The notes under the pieces: generated by a model
What the model was told of the DNA's origin: nothing
What the model saw: only the letters and a program-made list of their open reading frames with translations
Databases searched by the model: none
Shown: piece after piece, positions 1 to 8,916 of the stretch
Layout: every line of letters begins with the position of its first letter
How positions within the stretch are numbered: position 1 is the first letter of the stretch
Translations under genes and position numbers: made by a program
Source: Selenomonadaceae bacterium
GTDB taxonomy: Bacteria > Bacillota > Negativicutes > Selenomonadales > Selenomonadaceae
Reading direction: 5' to 3'
DNA: 64,000 nucleotides
Assembly (NCBI GenBank): GCA_030523645.1
Contig: JAUNIB010000001.1
Location: 682,001 to 746,000, forward strand

Positions 1-136
1 CAGCAGCTCCGGCGGTCTCTGCATCCGCGCCGTAGAGATGGACGGCCAGCCCATCGGCGGCAAAGACAAGGAAGCCTTCGACAAGCTGCAGATGGCTGTA
101 GAGCATCACTACCTGAAGGATGTTGGTCTGGAATAA
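1..136 (+). CDS. C-terminal tail of a probable class IV aminotransferase (partial)
   Basis: Open frame from the window edge to a TAA at 134-136, encoding 44 residues that end in KDVGLE. The segment RAVEMDGQPIGGKDKEAF resembles the C-terminal stretch of fold-type IV PLP aminotransferases (branched-chain or D-amino-acid aminotransferase family), where a VDG.xIG-type turn precedes the last helix. The catalytic lysine and cofactor residues lie outside the window, so the family call rests only on this short similarity. It converges with rarA and the two genes are separated by the 171-214 hairpin. Confidence 0.45.
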   Translation, partial: SSSGGLCIRAVEMDGQPIGGKDKEAFDKLQMAVEHHYLKDVGLE

Positions 137-170
137 ACGAAAACTTAATCATTTCTTTGTAAAAGCACAA

Positions 171-214
171 AAGGGCCTGTGAAAAAATGAGTACTCATTT
201 TTTCACAGGCCCTT
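171..214 (-). terminator. Long perfect-palindrome terminator of rarA
   Basis: A 44-bp perfect palindrome whose arms read AAGGGCCTGTGAAAAAATGA and meet at AGTACT. Read on the minus strand, downstream of rarA, the hairpin runs into TTTTGTGCTTTT, so it should stop rarA transcription; the plus-strand side has no U-run. It belongs to a family with the hairpins at 19237-19282 and 25156-25204, which share the GTGAAAAAATGA core but differ by paired changes in the stem. Confidence 0.8.
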
Positions 215-263
215 CCTCTACGTCTGCTGCGTCCTGTCATAGTTCAGCAGAGCAGGAAGCACA

Positions 264-1589
264 CTACCACCGCTTCGGCCAGCAATGGTGCAGATACTCT
301 CGGAGATACCGTTCTCTGCCGTTTTCGGTCGGCTCGTAGTAGTGAGAGTTCTTCGATTTGTCCGGCAGATACTGCTGAGGTGTGAAGTGTCCGGGATAAT
401 CATGGGGATAGATGTACTCTATGCCGTGTCCCAGCTTCGCGGCTCCCTTGTAGTGGGCATCCCGCAGGTGCATCGGTACCGGCCCTGCCGCACTGCCCCG
501 CACCTCCGCCAACGCTCTGTCGATGGACAGGTAGGCGGCGTTGCTCTTGGGTGCCGAAGCTATGTAGGTCACAGCTTGTGCCAGCGGTATCCGAGCCTCC
601 GGCCAGCCGACGAATCTAACGGCATCTACAGCCGCCATTGCCAGCACCAGAGCCATCGGGTCGGCATTGCCTACATCCTCTGCCGCACAAATAGCCACCC
701 GACGGGCGATAAATTCCAAATCCTCACCACCGGCAATCATCCGGGCAAGGTAGTGAATAGCCGCATCAGGGTCACTGCCCCGCATACTCTTGATAAAGGC
801 AGATACGGTATCGTAGTGATTGTCGCCTTTTTTATCGTACTTCTGTACCCGCTCTCCGACGATTGCTTCCAAGGTTGAGAGAGTTATTTCCCTGCCTGAG
901 TCAGCCGCCGCCAGCTCTGCCGCTTCTTCCAGCAGATTCAGGGCTATGCGGGCATCACCGCCGGACAGTCCGGCTATAGCCAGAGATATTTCATCCTTCA
1001 TGGCCAGCTTTTTCTGGCCAAGTCCCCTCTCTTCGTCGTTTAGAGCATGGCGGACTATCCGAGCCACCGCATTATCATCCAGCGGCGAGAGCTTCACTAT
1101 CCGCACTCTGGACAACAGAGCATGATTTACCTCGAAGAAAGGATTCTCCGTAGTAGCTCCGATAAGTATCAGCCGCCCATCCTCAACATAGGGCAGCAGC
1201 ACATCCTGCTGACTCTTGTTGAAACGGTGTATCTCATCGATGAAAATTATCGTCCGTCGGTGGTACAGATGGCGGGCATCTTTCGCTTCCTCCACGATTC
1301 GGCGAATGTCCGCAATGCCGGCAGCTACAGCGTTGAGCCGCTTGAACTCGCTGTCGGTAGTCCCTGCAATCATTCTCGCCAGTGTGGTCTTACCCGTCCC
1401 CGGGGGGCCGAAGAGAATCATGGACGGTACCTTATCAGCCTCCAGCATCCGACGAAGATAAGTCCCGGGGCCAAGCACATCCTCCTGCCCCACAAATTCG
1501 TCGGCATTGCGAGGACGCATACGCTCTGCCAGCGGCTCGAAGGCTGTGCTGTCATCCTCTGCCGCAGAGAAAAGGTCAAAGTTTTCCAT
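264..1589 (-). CDS. rarA: Replication-associated recombination protein A (RarA/MgsA) AAA+ ATPase
   Basis: 441-residue clamp-loader-like AAA+ ATPase of the RarA/MgsA/WRNIP1 family, which acts at stalled replication forks. Walker A is GPPGTGKT at 61-68 and Walker B IIFIDE at 114-119, followed by HRFNKSQQD, the family signature. The C-terminal half matches the RarA tetramerisation region, including CAAEDVGNADP and the Tyr/Pro-rich end. The length is normal for the family. Its ATG overlaps the dut stop codon (TAATG), so rarA is translationally coupled to dut. The 171-214 terminator follows. Confidence 0.95.
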   Translation of the reverse strand: MENFDLFSAAEDDSTAFEPLAERMRPRNADEFVGQEDVLGPGTYLRRMLEADKVPSMILFGPPGTGKTTLARMIAGTTDSEFKRLNAVAAGIADIRRIVEEAKDARHLYHRRTIIFIDEIHRFNKSQQDVLLPYVEDGRLILIGATTENPFFEVNHALLSRVRIVKLSPLDDNAVARIVRHALNDEERGLGQKKLAMKDEISLAIAGLSGGDARIALNLLEEAAELAAADSGREITLSTLEAIVGERVQKYDKKGDNHYDTVSAFIKSMRGSDPDAAIHYLARMIAGGEDLEFIARRVAICAAEDVGNADPMALVLAMAAVDAVRFVGWPEARIPLAQAVTYIASAPKSNAAYLSIDRALAEVRGSAAGPVPMHLRDAHYKGAAKLGHGIEYIYPHDYPGHFTPQQYLPDKSKNSHYYEPTENGRERYLREYLHHCWPKRW

Positions 1590-2038
1590 TATCGTATACC
1601 TGTAGAGCCGAAGCCGCCTGTCCTGGCACCCTCAGCCGTATCATCATCGGCAACGAGATACCGATAGAAAATTCCCTGCGCGATACGATCGCCCTTGTTG
1701 ATGCTTACCGGTTCACTGCCCATATTGCGCATAGCAATAATGATATGCCCCTCATTGTCAGGATTGTTGTAGTAATCGGCGTCAATTACCCCCTGACTGT
1801 TGGCCAGCATCAGCTGCCGGTTTATTCCCAGAGATGACCGTATATGAATACCGAGGTATTCATCGTCCTGCATATATGCCTTCAATCCGGTGGCAATCTT
1901 TACCAGCTCACCGGGACTGACGATAACGCTTTCGGCCGCCTCTATATCATAGCCGGCACTGCGGGCAGTTTTACGGACGGGGATATTAATATTCTTATCA
2001 AGAAATGCTGTTACTATTTCAAAGCCTCGCGTCTTCAT
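1589..2038 (-). CDS. dut: Deoxyuridine 5'-triphosphate nucleotidohydrolase (dUTPase)
   Basis: Hydrolyses dUTP to dUMP and PPi, keeping uracil out of DNA and feeding dTMP synthesis. Trimeric dUTPase motifs are visible in order: AGYDIEA (motif 1), the RSSLG segment (motif 2), GVIDADYYNN (motif 3, with the catalytic Asp), GDRIAQGIF (motif 4) and the flexible C-terminal RTGGFGSTG (motif 5). A longer frame could start at a TTG at 2053, but the bases TTGGAGAG form the Shine-Dalgarno for the ATG at 2038, so I choose the 149-residue product. It is first in a two-gene operon with rarA. Confidence 0.95.
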   Translation of the reverse strand: MKTRGFEIVTAFLDKNINIPVRKTARSAGYDIEAAESVIVSPGELVKIATGLKAYMQDDEYLGIHIRSSLGINRQLMLANSQGVIDADYYNNPDNEGHIIIAMRNMGSEPVSINKGDRIAQGIFYRYLVADDDTAEGARTGGFGSTGIR

Positions 2039-2180
2039 TTCATCGCTCTCCAAAAATCTTTTCTATTATTTTAACACAGAGGATAAGCCGCTAAAAGAGG
2101 AAGATAAAAAAGAGAGGAATTTTACTATCCGTTGTCGAATTATTCTCACAAGTAATAAATCGATGAAAGGAAGGGTATTC

Positions 2181-3689
2181 ATGGATTTTCAGATTTCCCG
2201 ACGCGATATGCTGAAAATGGCCGGCTGTGCGATGGCCGCCTACGCAATCGGCCCTTTTACATCTGCACCTCAGATTGCAGAGGCTGCCGCCGCTAGTGAT
2301 ACGGTCATGTTCAACGGCAAGGCCATTCCCGTCCTCTGCGAAGCCGATGTATGCGTTACCGGCGGCGGCTGTGCCGGTGTAGCTGCCGCTGTCATGTCTG
2401 CTAGACGCGGAGCTGTCACCGTATTGATTGAGCAGGGTATCTCTCTGGGCGGCAGCCAGACACTCGGCCTTGTTAATCCCATGATGCCCACCTTCGCCGC
2501 AAATACGGAGACTCCCCTGCTGAAAGAAATAGTCAAGCGACTGACTGACTATGACAGCAGCCGTCTGATACTGGACAGATACGGACTCTCAAACTGTATC
2601 TGCTTCTCTACCGAGGGACTTGCTCAGGTCTACGATGACATCTGTCTTGAAGCCGGCGTGACTGTTCTCTACCGCTCCACACTGGTTGAGGCAATGTGCT
2701 CAAAGAATAAAATTCACTGCTGTATTATTCAGACTGTGGAGGGCCTGGCCGCCGTAAAGGCCAAGACTTTTATAGATGCCAGTGGCGACGCCGTACTGGC
2801 ACGGCTGGCAGGCGTTCCCGCCGATAAGGGAAATCCCGAAAATGACGGCCGCAATCAGCCCATGAGTTTCCGGTTTGAAGTCTCTAATGTCGATGTTGAA
2901 AAGCTGTATCAGTATGTAACCGTTCAGCTTGGAGATAAATTCTGCTCCAAAAAACCGCCCTTCTTCTACGAAATAGGCTATGTATACGGCAACACGAAGT
3001 CCAAGCTGGATCCGTTTTTCAAAAAAGCTGTACAGTCTGGGGCACTCACCAAGGAGCATTGCGCCCACATTCAGGCCTGCACCGTCCCGGGCCGGCAGGG
3101 TGTCATGTCCTTCAACTGTCCGGAGCTGCCCAACAGCTACAGTGCAACAAACCCTATAGAGTACGCTCAGGCTGTGCAGGTAGGACGAAAAATGCAGCGT
3201 GAGCTTATTGAGTATTTCCGCCGTAATATGCCGGGCTTCGCAAAGGCATACATCAGCCGGACGGCTTCTATATTAGGCGTAAGAGAATCGTGGCGGATAA
3301 GAGGTCAGCTGATTATGACCGGCAAAGACTACTACGGACAAAGCCGGTTCCCGGACGCTGTTGCCCGCTCCGCTTACTATGTGGACATTCACGGCGGGAA
3401 AAACGGCACTCCGCTGAAAAAGGGAGAATACTATGAAATCTCCTTCCGCACTTTAATTACCAACGAAATAGGCAATCTCGCCGTTGCCGGCCGGTGCGCC
3501 AGTGCCGATTTTGAGCTGAACGCCTCCATGAGAATACAGCCCACCTGTATCGCTACCGGTGAGGCCGCCGGCATTGCCTCGGCCTGGGCCGTTGCCAACG
3601 GAATCCCGGTCAATGAAGTAAAATGGGAAGAAATACCCGCCGAGCTGCGCAGCTACTCATCCGAAGAGAGCAATCGCCCCGTCAAGTAA
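2181..3689 (+). CDS. Tat-exported FAD-dependent oxidoreductase (FAD_oxidored family)
   Basis: 502-residue flavoprotein. The N-terminus carries a twin-arginine signal (SRRDMLKM at 6-13, a hydrophobic stretch to about residue 37, then AEAAAAS). The Rossmann FAD motif VTGGGCAGVAAA starts at about residue 60, with the ribose-binding acidic residue in VLIEQ. The rest, including the GDAVLARLAGVPA and NASMRIQPTCIATGEAAG segments, matches the FAD-dependent oxidoreductases of PF12831; the substrate cannot be told. No heme or Fe-S motif is present, so electrons must pass directly or through a partner. Start: AAAGGAAGG at 2166-2173 favours the ATG at 2181 over the one at 2163. It stands alone, divergent from dut and convergent with hfq. 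Confidence 0.8.
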   Translation: MDFQISRRDMLKMAGCAMAAYAIGPFTSAPQIAEAAAASDTVMFNGKAIPVLCEADVCVTGGGCAGVAAAVMSARRGAVTVLIEQGISLGGSQTLGLVNPMMPTFAANTETPLLKEIVKRLTDYDSSRLILDRYGLSNCICFSTEGLAQVYDDICLEAGVTVLYRSTLVEAMCSKNKIHCCIIQTVEGLAAVKAKTFIDASGDAVLARLAGVPADKGNPENDGRNQPMSFRFEVSNVDVEKLYQYVTVQLGDKFCSKKPPFFYEIGYVYGNTKSKLDPFFKKAVQSGALTKEHCAHIQACTVPGRQGVMSFNCPELPNSYSATNPIEYAQAVQVGRKMQRELIEYFRRNMPGFAKAYISRTASILGVRESWRIRGQLIMTGKDYYGQSRFPDAVARSAYYVDIHGGKNGTPLKKGEYYEISFRTLITNEIGNLAVAGRCASADFELNASMRIQPTCIATGEAAGIASAWAVANGIPVNEVKWEEIPAELRSYSSEESNRPVK

Positions 3690-3715
3690 CACGCTAAATT
3701 TATATCAGGACAAAA

Positions 3716-3751
3716 AACGGCTCCACACCCGACATTGGATGCGGAGCCGTT
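3716..3751. terminator. Bidirectional intrinsic terminator between the flavoprotein gene and hfq
   Basis: Stem AACGGCTCC / GGAGCCGTT with a 17-18 nt interior. On the plus strand it is followed by TATATTTTT, on the minus strand by TTTTTTG. It therefore serves both convergent genes. Confidence 0.85.
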
Positions 3752-3757
3752 ATATTT

Positions 3758-4018
3758 TTACTTTTCCTCAGGCTTTGTGAAGTCAAATCCGTGAGCCAGC
3801 GGCCGCGTCGGACTGATGGTAGAGATGGCGTGCTTGTAGACCATCTGCTGCTTACCGAGGGAGTCAAGGATTACCGTGAAGCTGTCAAAGCCACGGACAT
3901 TTCCCTTGATTTGAAATCCATTTACCAGATAAATGGTGACTGCAACATTTTCCTTCCGAACCTGATTCAGGAATGTATCCTGCAGATTCAAAGCCTTTCC
4001 GGCTTGCTTCTGATTCAT
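3758..4018 (-). CDS. hfq: RNA chaperone Hfq
   Basis: 86-residue Sm-like RNA chaperone that forms a hexamer and helps sRNAs pair with mRNAs. Sm1 covers [20 protein letters not shown] and Sm2 contains YKHAISTI at 61-68, with the His-containing motif typical of bacterial Hfq. The start at ATG 4018 is set by AGGAGG nine bases upstream; a longer frame to 4066 has no ribosome binding site. In many bacteria hfq lies next to miaA, as here, but this hfq has its own promoter (4119-4147). Confidence 0.95.
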   Translation of the reverse strand: MNQKQAGKALNLQDTFLNQVRKENVAVTIYLVNGFQIKGNVRGFDSFTVILDSLGKQQMVYKHAISTISPTRPLAHGFDFTKPEEK

Positions 4019-4118
4019 AACGATGTGCCTCCTGTCAAGTAAAAGATTTGACGAAAAACAAAACAAAACAAGACATCAAGCGAAAAATTATCGTCTATCG
4101 ATAAATTTCGTTTAGGCT

Positions 4119-4147
4119 ATTATATCACCGTTTAATCAAAACTGCAA
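4119..4147 (-). promoter_or_regulatory. Sigma-70 promoter of hfq
   Basis: On the minus strand a perfect TATAAT (complement of 4119-4124) lies 17 bp downstream of TTGCAG (complement of 4142-4147). Transcription from here would give hfq a leader of about 95 nt that includes an imperfect hairpin around 4081-4110. Confidence 0.55.
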
Positions 4148-4170
4148 TCAATTCATTAAATATTCAAGAA

Positions 4171-5142
4171 TTAATCTCCGATTTTTTCAAAGTGTTCCCG
4201 GAAAATTCTCAACAGCTCATCATTCAGAGTTTCCTCTGAATACCCGGTGGGGTCTACCCAGTGGATATACGGCATACGGCGATACCAGGTCAGCTGCCGC
4301 TTGGCGAAATGACGGGTGTTTTTCTTTATGTCATCCGCCATTTTTTCCTGAGATATTTCCCCGGCTAAATAAGCTGCCGTCTCCCGGTATCCGATTGCCC
4401 GCATAGACTGCGCGCTGCGGTCTATCCCTGTCTCCAGAAGTCTCCTGACCTCCTCCGTCAGTCCCTCCTGCAGCATAATATCCACCCGAAGGTTCACCCG
4501 CTCATAAAGCAGTGACCGCTCTCTGATAAGGCCGATTACACAGGCATCATATACGAGATCCTTTGCTTCCGCTGTATCTTCGGCTTCGCTGACCCGTTCC
4601 CGGGAGATACTTTCTCCTGCCGCCGCTACTTCAATGGCTCTGACAATCCTCCGCACATCACGGTTGGCCAGTGCTTCTGCCACAGCCGGATCAAGTCCCT
4701 GCAGTTTTTCCAGCAGATAGCCTCGGGGATTTTCCGGCTGTGCCGCCCTTGCCTCCTGCTCCAGACTCTCACGGTATTCTTCATTGCCGGTGGTTTCGTT
4801 GAATTTGTAGCCCTCAAGCAATGCCTTTACATAGAGTCCGGTGCCGCCGCAAAGGATGGGGATTTTGCCCGCAGCATTCAGCTCAGCTATTTTTTCCCGA
4901 GCCGCAACACAGAAATCCGTGACATTGTAACCCTCATTGCCGTCGAGAATATTCACAAGATGATGGGGTACAGCCGCCAGTTCTTCAGGAGTTGGCTTGG
5001 CTGAGCCGATGTCGAAGCCGCGATATACCAGCTGAGAATCACCGGAGATTATCTCCGTGTTCAGCCTTTTGGCCAGAGCTATTGCCGCCCCGGTCTTGCC
5101 CACCGCCGTGGGGCCAAGTATGACAATAAGGCGGGACTTCAT
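4171..5142 (-). CDS. miaA: tRNA dimethylallyltransferase MiaA
   Basis: 323 residues, the usual length. Transfers the dimethylallyl group of DMAPP to A37 of tRNAs that read UNN codons. The P-loop is GPTAVGKT at 10-17 and the conserved DSQLVYRGFDIGSAKP follows; the CGGTGLY and RAIGYRE segments are also family hallmarks. The ATG overlaps the last base of the UPF0173 gene stop, so the two are cotranslated. Confidence 0.95.
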   Translation of the reverse strand: MKSRLIVILGPTAVGKTGAAIALAKRLNTEIISGDSQLVYRGFDIGSAKPTPEELAAVPHHLVNILDGNEGYNVTDFCVAAREKIAELNAAGKIPILCGGTGLYVKALLEGYKFNETTGNEEYRESLEQEARAAQPENPRGYLLEKLQGLDPAVAEALANRDVRRIVRAIEVAAAGESISRERVSEAEDTAEAKDLVYDACVIGLIRERSLLYERVNLRVDIMLQEGLTEEVRRLLETGIDRSAQSMRAIGYRETAAYLAGEISQEKMADDIKKNTRHFAKRQLTWYRRMPYIHWVDPTGYSEETLNDELLRIFREHFEKIGD

Positions 5143-5804
5143 TACAGTTCAACACTCTCGCCGGGCTTAACCACCGTGACGGTCGCCTTGCCCTTTGCCT
5201 CTACCTGCTTCTTAAATTCTTCCGCATCGGCTGCAATGAGCGGCCAGGTGTTGTAATGAATGGGGATTACCTTCTTTGCTCCCACAAACTCTGCAGCTAG
5301 AGTTGCTTCCTTAATGCCCATAGTGAAGTTGTCACCGATAGGCAGGACGGCTACCGTGACACCGCAAAGCTCACCGATGAGCTTCATATCGCTGAAGAGA
5401 GCCGTATCACCGGCGAAGTAAACTACCTGACCGCCAATCTCGATAACGAAGCCTGCTGCCACGCCGCCGGCTACCATGCAGCTATGAATGGCCGGTACCA
5501 TCTTGACACTGCCGAAGGGAAGCTTCACGGTGCCGCCCACATTCATACCGTGTCCGTTGATGCCGTCCATAGTGCCGAGGATTTCCGGGATAGCCAGCAC
5601 CTGGGCTCCGGTACGCTTGGCAATCTCCTCTGCCTGCCCCTGATGGTCAAAATGGCCGTGAGACACGAGGATGAAATCGCACTGGATATCCTCGGGCTTT
5701 GCTGCCGCAAGGGGATTTTCGGTAAGGAAAGGGTCAGTCAGCACCTTGTACTGACCATCATCCAGCAGAAAACAGGAATGACCGTAGTAAGTGTAAGTAA
5801 GCAT
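5142..5804 (-). CDS. UPF0173 family metal-dependent hydrolase (metallo-beta-lactamase fold)
   Basis: 220-residue protein of the metallo-beta-lactamase superfamily. The metal site HGHFDH is at 49-54, and the later conserved His/Asp positions fall in PAIHSC, AGDTALF and IPIHYNTWP, as in the UPF0173/YtkL-like group. The substrate is unknown. A clear SD (GGAGGGAATTAA before the ATG) fixes the start. It forms a two-gene operon with miaA by one-base overlap. Confidence 0.85.
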   Translation of the reverse strand: MLTYTYYGHSCFLLDDGQYKVLTDPFLTENPLAAAKPEDIQCDFILVSHGHFDHQGQAEEIAKRTGAQVLAIPEILGTMDGINGHGMNVGGTVKLPFGSVKMVPAIHSCMVAGGVAAGFVIEIGGQVVYFAGDTALFSDMKLIGELCGVTVAVLPIGDNFTMGIKEATLAAEFVGAKKVIPIHYNTWPLIAADAEEFKKQVEAKGKATVTVVKPGESVEL

Positions 5805-5832
5805 TTAATTCCCTCCGTTCATTTTATAAAAA

Positions 5833-5855
5833 GGGGCTGTCTCAACGACAGCCCC
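5833..5855 (-). terminator. Intrinsic terminator after the 81-residue orphan gene
   Basis: Perfect stem GGGGCTGTC / GACAGCCCC with a 5-nt loop, followed on the minus strand by CTTTTTATAAAAT. It lies between the orphan gene at 5872 and the UPF0173 gene. Confidence 0.85.
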
Positions 5856-5871
5856 AACATTCCTTGCTGAA

Positions 5872-6120
5872 TCAGCGAATCGGCAGCTCTACCAGAACAT
5901 CGCCGCGGCCTTCGTGCTTCTTCACATAGTCCGCATACTCGCTTACCTTAACATTCTTCGGCAGAACCATACCCTCTACCTTCGGCTCCTTGGAGCGGGT
6001 AAGCTCGTCTGTCTCCTCAGCGGTAAGCTCACGCTCGAACTTATAAACAGTGTAATAAGCGGCACCGTCTACCTTTGCTACCTGCTGACGGGTGTCAACA
6101 TAAATGAACTGCTTTGCCAT
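5872..6120 (-). CDS. Small conserved-looking protein of unknown function
   Basis: About 82 residues (MAKQFIYVDTRQQVAKVDG...) with no signal peptide, membrane segment or Cys. It is rich in charged residues and ends in DVLVELPIR. I do not recognise the family. The gene looks real: AAAGGAG lies ten bases before the ATG at 6120, and it ends just before a strong terminator. An in-frame ATG at 6129 is too close to the SD to be used. It forms its own transcription unit between the YbaK-type gene and the UPF0173 gene. Confidence 0.7.
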   Translation of the reverse strand: MAKQFIYVDTRQQVAKVDGAAYYTVYKFERELTAEETDELTRSKEPKVEGMVLPKNVKVSEYADYVKKHEGRGDVLVELPIR

Positions 6121-6312
6121 AATAATCATTCTCCTTTGCTGAAAACAATAGATAGTTCTTACAGGCTGTTCATTGCTTTCTTGTTTACTATTGATATTTC
6201 GCCGTCCGCCGATAAATCCCTGCTAAAAAACAAAAATTATTTACGAATCAACAATCAGCGTCAGAAATACGCCTTGATTTTGTAAATTCCCTGTGCTAAT
6301 TTAAGGAAGGTA

Positions 6313-6798
6313 TCAGTGAATAACATCACCGACAACGGCGTTTGTTGCTTTTACCAGATCAGCCGGAGCCAGTACAAGCTGCGCTCCCCTCTTGCCGGCA
6401 CTTACGGTGACTTTTTCATGCTCGTTCACCGACTGATGAATGAATACCGGGTACGGCTTCTTCGCTCCCAGAGGTGAGCAGCCTCCCCGGATATAGCCTG
6501 TGAGACCGAGGACTTCCTTCAAGGGTACCAGCTCGCAGCGTTTATGACCCGATATGGCAGCCAGCTTTTTCAAATCCACCTCTGCCGCACCGGGAATACA
6601 GCACATGATAACATCCTTGTCCGCACGAATGACAAGGGTCTTGAATACCATGTCCACCGGCAGACCTACCGAAGCCGCCACATGGACAGCGGAAAGGTCT
6701 TCCTCGTCGACCGGGTATTCCATCAGCTCATAGTCTATTTTCAGATTATCCAGTATTCGTGCCGCATTTGTTTTCGGCGCTGCTTTCTTCTTTGCCAA
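6313..6798 (-). CDS. ybaK: YbaK/EbsC-family aminoacyl-tRNA deacylase
   Basis: 161-residue YbaK/ProX-type deacylase, a family that hydrolyses mischarged tRNAs (typically Cys-tRNA-Pro). Family features are the VFKTLVIRADKD strand, the GCSPLGAKKPYPVFI segment and the C-terminal GKRGAQLVLAPADLVK. The upstream frame runs to 6912 but crosses the divergent promoter region. The likely start is the TTG at 6798, which has GAGG eight bases upstream and gives an N-terminus (MAKKKAAPKTNAARIL) of normal length. Divergent from nadE. Confidence 0.85.
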   Translation of the reverse strand: MAKKKAAPKTNAARILDNLKIDYELMEYPVDEEDLSAVHVAASVGLPVDMVFKTLVIRADKDVIMCCIPGAAEVDLKKLAAISGHKRCELVPLKEVLGLTGYIRGGCSPLGAKKPYPVFIHQSVNEHEKVTVSAGKRGAQLVLAPADLVKATNAVVGDVIH

Positions 6799-6887
6799 TT
6801 TTCTTACCTCTTTGCATACAGTTCCCGGCAGTGTTGACTGCCTGTTTCTCGATACATTATAGCACAAATTTTGAAAGAAGGTACATC

Positions 6888-8837
6888 GTGTCAAAGCCTC
6901 TGAAGATTGCACTTGTACAGACAGAAGTGTTGCCCGGCTGTCCCCGGGACAATGCCGACAATATAATCAGGCTCATGTCCGAAGCAAAGGATAAGGCAGC
7001 GGAGCTTGTTATTTTCTCCGAGATGGCCGTCCCCGGTTATCTTTTGGGAGATACATGGGAATCGGCGGCCTTCCTTGCGGACTGCCTGACTCAGAATGAA
7101 CGCATCATCGCCGCCACAAAGGAGCTTGGCATTGCCGTGATGTTCGGCAGTGTGGCTGTCGACCCTGACCGCCGGAACAACGACGGCCGTCTCCGGAAGT
7201 ACAATGCCTTCTTCACCGCCGCTGACGGTGCTCTCGTTGCTCCGGCTGATGCGCCCTATCCTTTTACCATTAAAACCCTGCTCCCCAACTATCGGGAGTT
7301 CGACGACAGCCGCTACTTCTTCAGTCTGCGGAAGCTGGCCTACGAGCTGAACAGGCAGCCGGAAGAGCTTCTCTATCCGCTCTCTATTACTCTTAATGGC
7401 GAGGATTACCTCATCGGCCGGCTGATTTGTGAGGACGGCTGGGGTGACGACTACGATTTTCAGGTAGCCGATGCCCTTGTAAATAACTGCTATAAAAAGT
7501 ACGGCAAGGCTCCCGACATTTTCATAAACATTTCCGCCTCTCCCTTTACGCTGGGAAAAAATCAAAAGCGCCACCGGGTGTTCGGCGAAAATTCACGCCG
7601 TCACAACATTCCCCTGATTTATGTAAATCATACCGGCATACAGAACAACGGAAAGACCATCTATACCTTCGACGGCTCCTCTACAGTCTATGACCGGAGC
7701 GGTGCAATCCTCGCCGCATCTGCTCCCTACGAGGAGGAAATCCTCTACGCGGAATACAGCAAATCTTCCGGTGAAATTGTCGCCGTCAACCGGATGCAGC
7801 CTGCCGCAGACACTGCCGCCTGTGAGTCCGAGAGCATATACCGCTCCCTCAGCTACGGTATAAAGCACTTCCTGCAAAGCACTGGCATAAGCAAGGTAGT
7901 CATCGGCATATCCGGCGGCATTGACAGCGCTGTAACAGCTGCTCTCTACGCGGCTGTGCTTCCTCCGGAAAACCTGCTGCTCATCAATATGCCCAGCCGT
8001 TTCAACTCCGCTACCACAAAGGACTTGGCCAGACAGCTGGCCGATGCTGTAGGCTGCCGCTACGCTGTAGCCCCCATTGAGGAAAGTGTAGAGCTGACTG
8101 TTCAGCAGATAAACAGTACACCCATCTGCTTCAAGGGAGATACCGCCGTCTTCACCGTCAGCGATTTCGTCCGGGAAAACATTCAGGCCCGCGACCGGTC
8201 TGCCCGGGTGCTGGCCGGATTTGCCGCCGCCTTCGGTGGGGCCTTTACCTGCAACGCCAACAAGGCTGAGCTGACGGTCGGCTATTCCACCCTATACGGC
8301 GATCAGGCCGGGTTCCTCTGTGCCTTGGCCGACCTCTGGAAATATCAGGTATATGATTTGGCCCGGTATCTCAACAGAGAGGTATTCCACCGGGAGATAG
8401 TACCGCAGGGCACCATAGACATCGTTCCCAGTGCTGAGCTTTCAGATGCACAGGATGTAGACGCCGGCAAAGGCGACCCCATAATCTATCCCTATCACGA
8501 TTACCTGTTCCGCTCCTTTATCGAGCGCTGGGACAAGGCCACCCCTGCCGACCTGCTGCGCTGGTACGAGGAAGATACCATTGACAGTGAGCTGGGCTGC
8601 GAGGCCGGACTCACCAGACGGCTTTTCCCCACGCCGGATAAGTTTACCGAGGATTTGGAGAGATGGTGGAAATGCTTCTCGGGTCTCGGTATCGCCAAGC
8701 GTATTCAGGCTCCGCCGGTGCTGGCTGTCAGCCGCCGGGCCTACGGCTTTGACCATCGGGAAAGTCAGAACGGCGTTTACTTCACGACGGAATATATTGA
8801 GCGAAAAAATAAACTTTTAAGCGCCGAATATAATTAA
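6888..8837 (+). CDS. nadE: Glutamine-hydrolysing NAD+ synthetase
   Basis: 649 residues with an N-terminal nitrilase-type glutaminase domain (about 1-290) and a C-terminal synthetase domain. Ammonia from glutamine is used to amidate deamido-NAD+ in the last step of NAD synthesis. The glutaminase triad is visible as Glu in FSEMAVPG (residue 45), Lys129 and Cys181 in LICEDGW. The ATP pyrophosphatase P-loop SGGIDSA is at about residue 340. Start: GTG at 6888, preceded by GAAGG; an upstream ATG would add an unrelated hydrophobic tail. Large form of NadE, as in other bacteria that lack a separate ammonia supply. Confidence 0.93.
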   Translation: MSKPLKIALVQTEVLPGCPRDNADNIIRLMSEAKDKAAELVIFSEMAVPGYLLGDTWESAAFLADCLTQNERIIAATKELGIAVMFGSVAVDPDRRNNDGRLRKYNAFFTAADGALVAPADAPYPFTIKTLLPNYREFDDSRYFFSLRKLAYELNRQPEELLYPLSITLNGEDYLIGRLICEDGWGDDYDFQVADALVNNCYKKYGKAPDIFINISASPFTLGKNQKRHRVFGENSRRHNIPLIYVNHTGIQNNGKTIYTFDGSSTVYDRSGAILAASAPYEEEILYAEYSKSSGEIVAVNRMQPAADTAACESESIYRSLSYGIKHFLQSTGISKVVIGISGGIDSAVTAALYAAVLPPENLLLINMPSRFNSATTKDLARQLADAVGCRYAVAPIEESVELTVQQINSTPICFKGDTAVFTVSDFVRENIQARDRSARVLAGFAAAFGGAFTCNANKAELTVGYSTLYGDQAGFLCALADLWKYQVYDLARYLNREVFHREIVPQGTIDIVPSAELSDAQDVDAGKGDPIIYPYHDYLFRSFIERWDKATPADLLRWYEEDTIDSELGCEAGLTRRLFPTPDKFTEDLERWWKCFSGLGIAKRIQAPPVLAVSRRAYGFDHRESQNGVYFTTEYIERKNKLLSAEYN

Positions 8838-8842
8838 CTCTC

Positions 8843-8871
8843 TTTTATTATTCCACGATTTAATGTATAAT
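8843..8871 (+). promoter_or_regulatory. Probable promoter of the DUF815 gene
   Basis: Perfect TATAAT at 8866-8871, 17 bp after a weak TTTATT (8843-8848). It leaves a leader of about 40 nt before the SD (GAAAGGATC) and ATG at 8917. Confidence 0.4.
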
Positions 8872-8916
8872 AAGTGTGTAGAAACATGAAAGCTTATTTT
8901 TGAAAGGATCTTTAGT

